64,000 nucleotides of DNA from Bacteroidota bacterium (GTDB lineage Bacteria > Bacteroidota > Bacteroidia > Bacteroidales > F082). The DNA is taken from assembly GCA_023396415.1 (NCBI GenBank), contig JAEWWJ010000064.1, positions 43,817 to 107,816 of the forward strand, given 5' to 3'. This document shows, piece after piece, positions 60,619 to 64,000 of this stretch. Position 1 is the stretch's first letter; each line of letters starts with the position of its first letter. The notes under the pieces were generated by a model. That model had not been told where the DNA came from and did not search any database. It saw only the letters and a list, made by a program, of their open reading frames with translations. The translations under genes and the position numbers were made by a program.

Positions 60619-63402
60619 TTAAATCACAATGTTGATGATTCTTTTTGGTACAACGATCATTTTCTTAATTTGTTGGCCTTCAATCCATTTTAATGTTTCT
60701 TCGGAAGAAAGAACGGCTTTTTCAATCTCCGTAACACTCAGATCAGCAGGCAGTTCTATTTTGAAACGTGTTTTACCATTGAATGAAACAGGATAGACGA
60801 AGCTGTTTTCTACCAAATGTTTGGGATCGCAAACCGGAAAAGCTTGCTTAACAACAGTTTCGTTGTGACCCATCAGTTGCCACAGCTCCTCGGCCAAATG
60901 GGGCGCGTAAGGCGAAACCAAAATGGTAAGAGGTTCCAAAATCTGGAGCTTATTGCATTTAAGATCAGTGAGTTCGTTCACACAAATCATAAAGGCCGAA
61001 ACGGCAGTGTTGAAAGAAAAGCGCTCAATATCATCCTCAATTTTACGGATGGTTTTGTGCAGCACTTTGAGCTCTTTTTCATTGGGAGCTTCTTTCGAAA
61101 GCTGAAAGTTATTTTCATCGTTGTGGAACAACCTCCAAAATTTTCTGATGAACCGAAAAACACCTTCAATACCTTGGATGTCCCAGGGTTTTGACTGTTC
61201 AAGAGGCCCAAGGAACATTTCATACAACCGCAGCGTATCGGCGCCATAGCGATGAATCAAATCATCCGGATTTTGAACATTGTATTTCGATTTCGACATT
61301 TTTTCAACTTCCCAACCGCAGATGTATTTTCCGTCTTCGAGTATAAATTCGGCATCGGCAAACTGGGGCTGCCATTGTCTAAAAGCTTCCAGATCAAGCA
61401 CATCGTTATGAACTATATTCACATCCACGTGGATGGCCTGCACATCGAAATCTTTTTTCAGATGAAAACTCACGTATTTATTGCTTCCGCTGATGCGATA
61501 CACAAAGTTGGACCGTCCTTGAATCATACCTTGGTTGATTAGCTTTTGAAAGGGCTCTTCTTTCACGGCCATACCGATATCGAAAAGAAACATATTCCAG
61601 AAACGGGCATAAATCAAGTGGCCGGTGGCATGTTCGGCACCGCCCATGTAGAGGTCAACATTTTGCCAATAGTTGATGGCTTCTTTCGAGAAAAACTCAT
61701 CTGCATTGTTGGCATCCATATACCGAAGGTAATATCCGCTCGATCCGGCAAATCCGGGCATGGTATTGGTTTCCAATGGATAACCATCTTTGGTGACCCA
61801 GTTGTGCGCTCTCGCCAAAGGTGGTTCACCCGTTTCGGTGGGCAGAAAAGCGTCCACCGGTGGTAGCTCAAGCGGAAGCTCATCATCGGTCAAGGTATAA
61901 GGCATACCATCTTTGTAATAAATCGGAAAAGGCTCGCCCCAGTAGCGTTGACGGCTAAAATTGGCATCGCGCAGGCGGAAGTTGATGCGCGCTTTTCCTA
62001 TGCCGCGTTTTTCGGCTTCGGCCACTACAGCGTGAATGGCTTGCTTCACCTCGAGTCCGTTGATAAAACCCGAATTTACGGCGATACCTTCTTTGGAGTC
62101 ATAGGATTCTTCCCAAGAAGAAGTGTCCGACATTGTTTCGTCTTTTTGTTGAATCACCTGAACGATAGGCAGATCGAAATGGCGTGCAAAGGCAAAGTCG
62201 CGGCTGTCGTGCGCCGGAACGGCCATAATCGCGCCGGTGCCATAACCCATCAACACATAATCGGCAATCCAGATGGGAATTTCAGCATTGGTGAAGGGAT
62301 TTACGGCATAAGCACCGGTGAAAGCGCCGCTTACTTTTTTTACTTCCGACATCCGTTCACGTTCCGAGCGGTTTTTGGTACGTTGAACATAAGCCTCTAC
62401 ATCAGCACGTTGTGCCGAAGTAGTGATCTCATTCACCAAAGCCAACTCAGGCGCAAGCACGATAAAGGTGGCACCAAAAACGGTGTCGGGACGGGTGGTA
62501 AAAACTTCAATTCCGGTTTCATTTCCAGTGATTTTAAACTGAAGTGAACCGCCCACCGATTTGCCAATCCAGTTGCGTTGGATGTCTTTGATGGAATCGC
62601 TCCAATCCAAAGAGTCGAGGCCGGCCAACAGACGGTCGGAATATGCGGTGATGCGTAGCAACCAGTTTTTCATTGATTTGCGTTCCACTGGATGTCCACC
62701 GCGAACGGAAAGTCCTTCGCTGACTTCATCATTGGCCAGCACCGTTCCCAATGCGGGGCACCAATTCACCATTGTATCAGCAAGATACGCCAAGCGATAG
62801 TGCATCAAAAGTGTTTGTTGCTGCTTTTCGGAAAAAGAGTTCCATTCGGCGGCAGTGAAGGTTTCTGTTTCGGAACAAGCGGCTTCAATCCTGCTGTTGC
62901 CTTCGGCAGCAAACAACGCAATGAGCGAAGCAATGGGTTCAGCCTTGTTGGATTTTTTGTTGTACCATGCGTTAAAGAGTTGAATGAAAGTCCATTGCGT
63001 CCATTTATAGTAATCCGGGTCGCAGGTTCTCACCTCCCGATCCCAATCGAATGAAAAACCAATTTTGTCCAACTGCTCACGGTAACGTTCAATGTTTTTG
63101 TCGGTGGTGACGGCCGGATGGGTACCGGTTTGAATGGCATATTGTTCAGCCGGCAGTCCGTAAGCGTCGTAGCCCATCGGATGCAAAACGTTGAAGCCCT
63201 TCAGGCGTTTGTAGCGGGCGTAGATGTCGGAGGCAATATAGCCGAGCGGATGACCCACATGTAGTCCGGCTCCCGAGGGATACGGAAACATATCCAAAAC
63301 ATAGAACTTTGGTTTGGCGGCGTCAATCTCAACTTTGTAAACTTTGTGAGCGTGCCAGTAATCCTGCCATTTTTTTTCGACTTCAGAAAAGTTATAATCC
63401 AT
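60619..63402 (-). CDS. leuS: leucyl-tRNA synthetase
   Basis: A 927-residue class I synthetase charging tRNA-Leu. The HIGH motif reads HVGH in PYPSGAGLHVGHPLGY near residue 40 and the KMSKS motif is in VEKMSKSKYNVQ. The CP1 editing domain is present with its TTRPDT signature (EVFTTRPDTVFG) and the MAVPAHDSRDFAFA segment, so post-transfer editing should work. Length is slightly above E. coli LeuS (860), owing to extra sequence near residues 155-200 and 640-700; this size is common in Bacteroidota. The DUF3108 gene starts at the next base after its stop. Confidence 0.97.
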   Translation of the reverse strand: MDYNFSEVEKKWQDYWHAHKVYKVEIDAAKPKFYVLDMFPYPSGAGLHVGHPLGYIASDIYARYKRLKGFNVLHPMGYDAYGLPAEQYAIQTGTHPAVTTDKNIERYREQLDKIGFSFDWDREVRTCDPDYYKWTQWTFIQLFNAWYNKKSNKAEPIASLIALFAAEGNSRIEAACSETETFTAAEWNSFSEKQQQTLLMHYRLAYLADTMVNWCPALGTVLANDEVSEGLSVRGGHPVERKSMKNWLLRITAYSDRLLAGLDSLDWSDSIKDIQRNWIGKSVGGSLQFKITGNETGIEVFTTRPDTVFGATFIVLAPELALVNEITTSAQRADVEAYVQRTKNRSERERMSEVKKVSGAFTGAYAVNPFTNAEIPIWIADYVLMGYGTGAIMAVPAHDSRDFAFARHFDLPIVQVIQQKDETMSDTSSWEESYDSKEGIAVNSGFINGLEVKQAIHAVVAEAEKRGIGKARINFRLRDANFSRQRYWGEPFPIYYKDGMPYTLTDDELPLELPPVDAFLPTETGEPPLARAHNWVTKDGYPLETNTMPGFAGSSGYYLRYMDANNADEFFSKEAINYWQNVDLYMGGAEHATGHLIYARFWNMFLFDIGMAVKEEPFQKLINQGMIQGRSNFVYRISGSNKYVSFHLKKDFDVQAIHVDVNIVHNDVLDLEAFRQWQPQFADAEFILEDGKYICGWEVEKMSKSKYNVQNPDDLIHRYGADTLRLYEMFLGPLEQSKPWDIQGIEGVFRFIRKFWRLFHNDENNFQLSKEAPNEKELKVLHKTIRKIEDDIERFSFNTAVSAFMICVNELTDLKCNKLQILEPLTILVSPYAPHLAEELWQLMGHNETVVKQAFPVCDPKHLVENSFVYPVSFNGKTRFKIELPADLSVTEIEKAVLSSEETLKWIEGQQIKKMIVVPKRIINIVI

Positions 63403-64000
63403 AAGAACAGACTGAAAAATAAGTTATTGTGCTTTTTATGACGGATTCATTTTTAGTGCAAACCAAGACCCGGTGAAATGCAAGCCCTTGTCCAAAAAAA
63501 GAAAAACAGAAGAAATTTTTTTGCATGATTTCTCTAAAAAATGAAAGTGCGAAATTAACAAAAAAGAGGGAACGCGGCAGTCATGCCTTGGAGGCTGAAA
63601 TCAGTGCCGGATTTGAAGCGGATCGGCCTGAGTAAAAAAAGTGGAGCAATCACTTTTAAATGGCACTAAAAATCAATTTCAAAGACGATTTTTTGAAGAG
63701 AGATTTTAGTTTAATGTAACTAACCACTTAATATTCAGCAATTAATAAAAAAATTGGTAGTCATAATCGTGACAAAAATTAGCTAATCCTGTAAATGGTA
63801 GGTGCTGCACCCACCAACACTCATGCTACTTAACAGAAAATTCAGCCCTTAACTCCAACATTTCATACCGCCAGCCGTCAGACTGTCTAAAAACCCCTTA
63901 TCTTCTTCCAAATAAAACAGCATAAATTTTCAATAAAAAAGGCTATAATAATCCAATAATAAGTTGTACATTTAATGCGTAAATAACACAACTTAAATGA
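63403..64000. other. AT-rich stretch with no supported gene
   Basis: The last 598 bases contain many A/T runs and no open frame that looks like a protein. Two weak signals are visible: GGTAGGTGC-T-GCACCCACC near 63796-63814 (an imperfect palindrome with one mismatch), and AAGTTGT (63961-63967) facing ACAACTT (63988-63994), just before an ATG at 63997 that may start a gene beyond the edge. No promoter for leuS matching TAnnTTTG was found. Confidence 0.5.

Noticed and set aside
63796..63814. Hairpin GGTAGGTGC/GCACCCACC as a terminator
   Set aside because: The loop would be one base, there is a mismatch, no T-run follows, and no gene ends there.

Overview
The window is a gene-dense, mostly vertically organised chromosomal segment from a member of the phylum Bacteroidota, probably an anaerobic or facultatively anaerobic lineage close to Bacteroidales. 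Seen directly: promoter -7 boxes of the Bacteroidota form TAnnTTTG upstream of many genes, some with a TTG about 19-21 bases further upstream; a secreted protein with a C-terminal type IX secretion sorting domain; an UpxY-type antiterminator; a MurF-Alr fusion; and a GldH-like lipoprotein. A glycyl-radical hydroxyproline dehydratase and two radical-SAM genes point to anaerobic metabolism. No phage, insertion sequence, CRISPR array or plasmid function was seen.

Layout. Positions 1-9 hold the first codons of a leftward gene, possibly a PpiD/SurA-type foldase. 194-5618 (leftward) is an envelope block: pantothenate kinase CoaX, an outer-membrane beta-barrel, a TPR protein, LptC, then a CNNM/CorC-type membrane protein. 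A tRNA-Phe with its own promoter and terminator follows, then rightward phosphofructokinase and a ComB-like phosphatase, and leftward TadA, a large T9SS-secreted beta-propeller and DNA polymerase I. 14222-19011 (rightward) is a methionine/glutamine-type aminotransferase, its omega-amidase partner and the TrkA/TrkH potassium system, with an internal promoter for trkAH. 19092-24097 (leftward) is a run of four exported proteins of unknown function, including a modular leucine-rich-repeat protein. 24195-29248 (rightward) holds an Elp3-like radical-SAM enzyme fused head-to-tail with a GME-fold protein, then a glycyl-radical activase and trans-4-hydroxyproline dehydratase behind a palindromic promoter.

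29315-35126 (leftward) has a coiled-coil membrane protein and a short exopolysaccharide export operon (Wza-like, Wzc-like kinase with a Gly-Tyr repeat tail, UpxY, UDP-sugar epimerase). A GldH-like lipoprotein diverges from it. Next come an atypical SDR, DNA primase, a PspC-domain protein and a small coiled-coil membrane protein. 39605-45895 (rightward) is a glycolipid-like cluster (GT2, GT87, lipid kinase with 17-base overlaps), a large membrane glycosyltransferase and phosphoglycerate kinase. 45965-63402 (leftward) holds isoaspartyl peptidase, TauE/SafE permease, NhaC antiporter, MurF-Alr, PdxA, a giant alpha-2-macroglobulin-like lipoprotein-size protein lacking a thioester motif, a DUF3108 protein and LeuRS. 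The last ~600 bases have no gene that I can support.

The parts best worth attention as undescribed biology are the Elp3-like radical-SAM/GME-fold pair, the modular LRR protein with repeated WW-x2-L linkers and its exported neighbours, and the GY-repeat tail on the exopolysaccharide kinase. Most other loci are recognisable families with local peculiarities, which are listed as separate findings.
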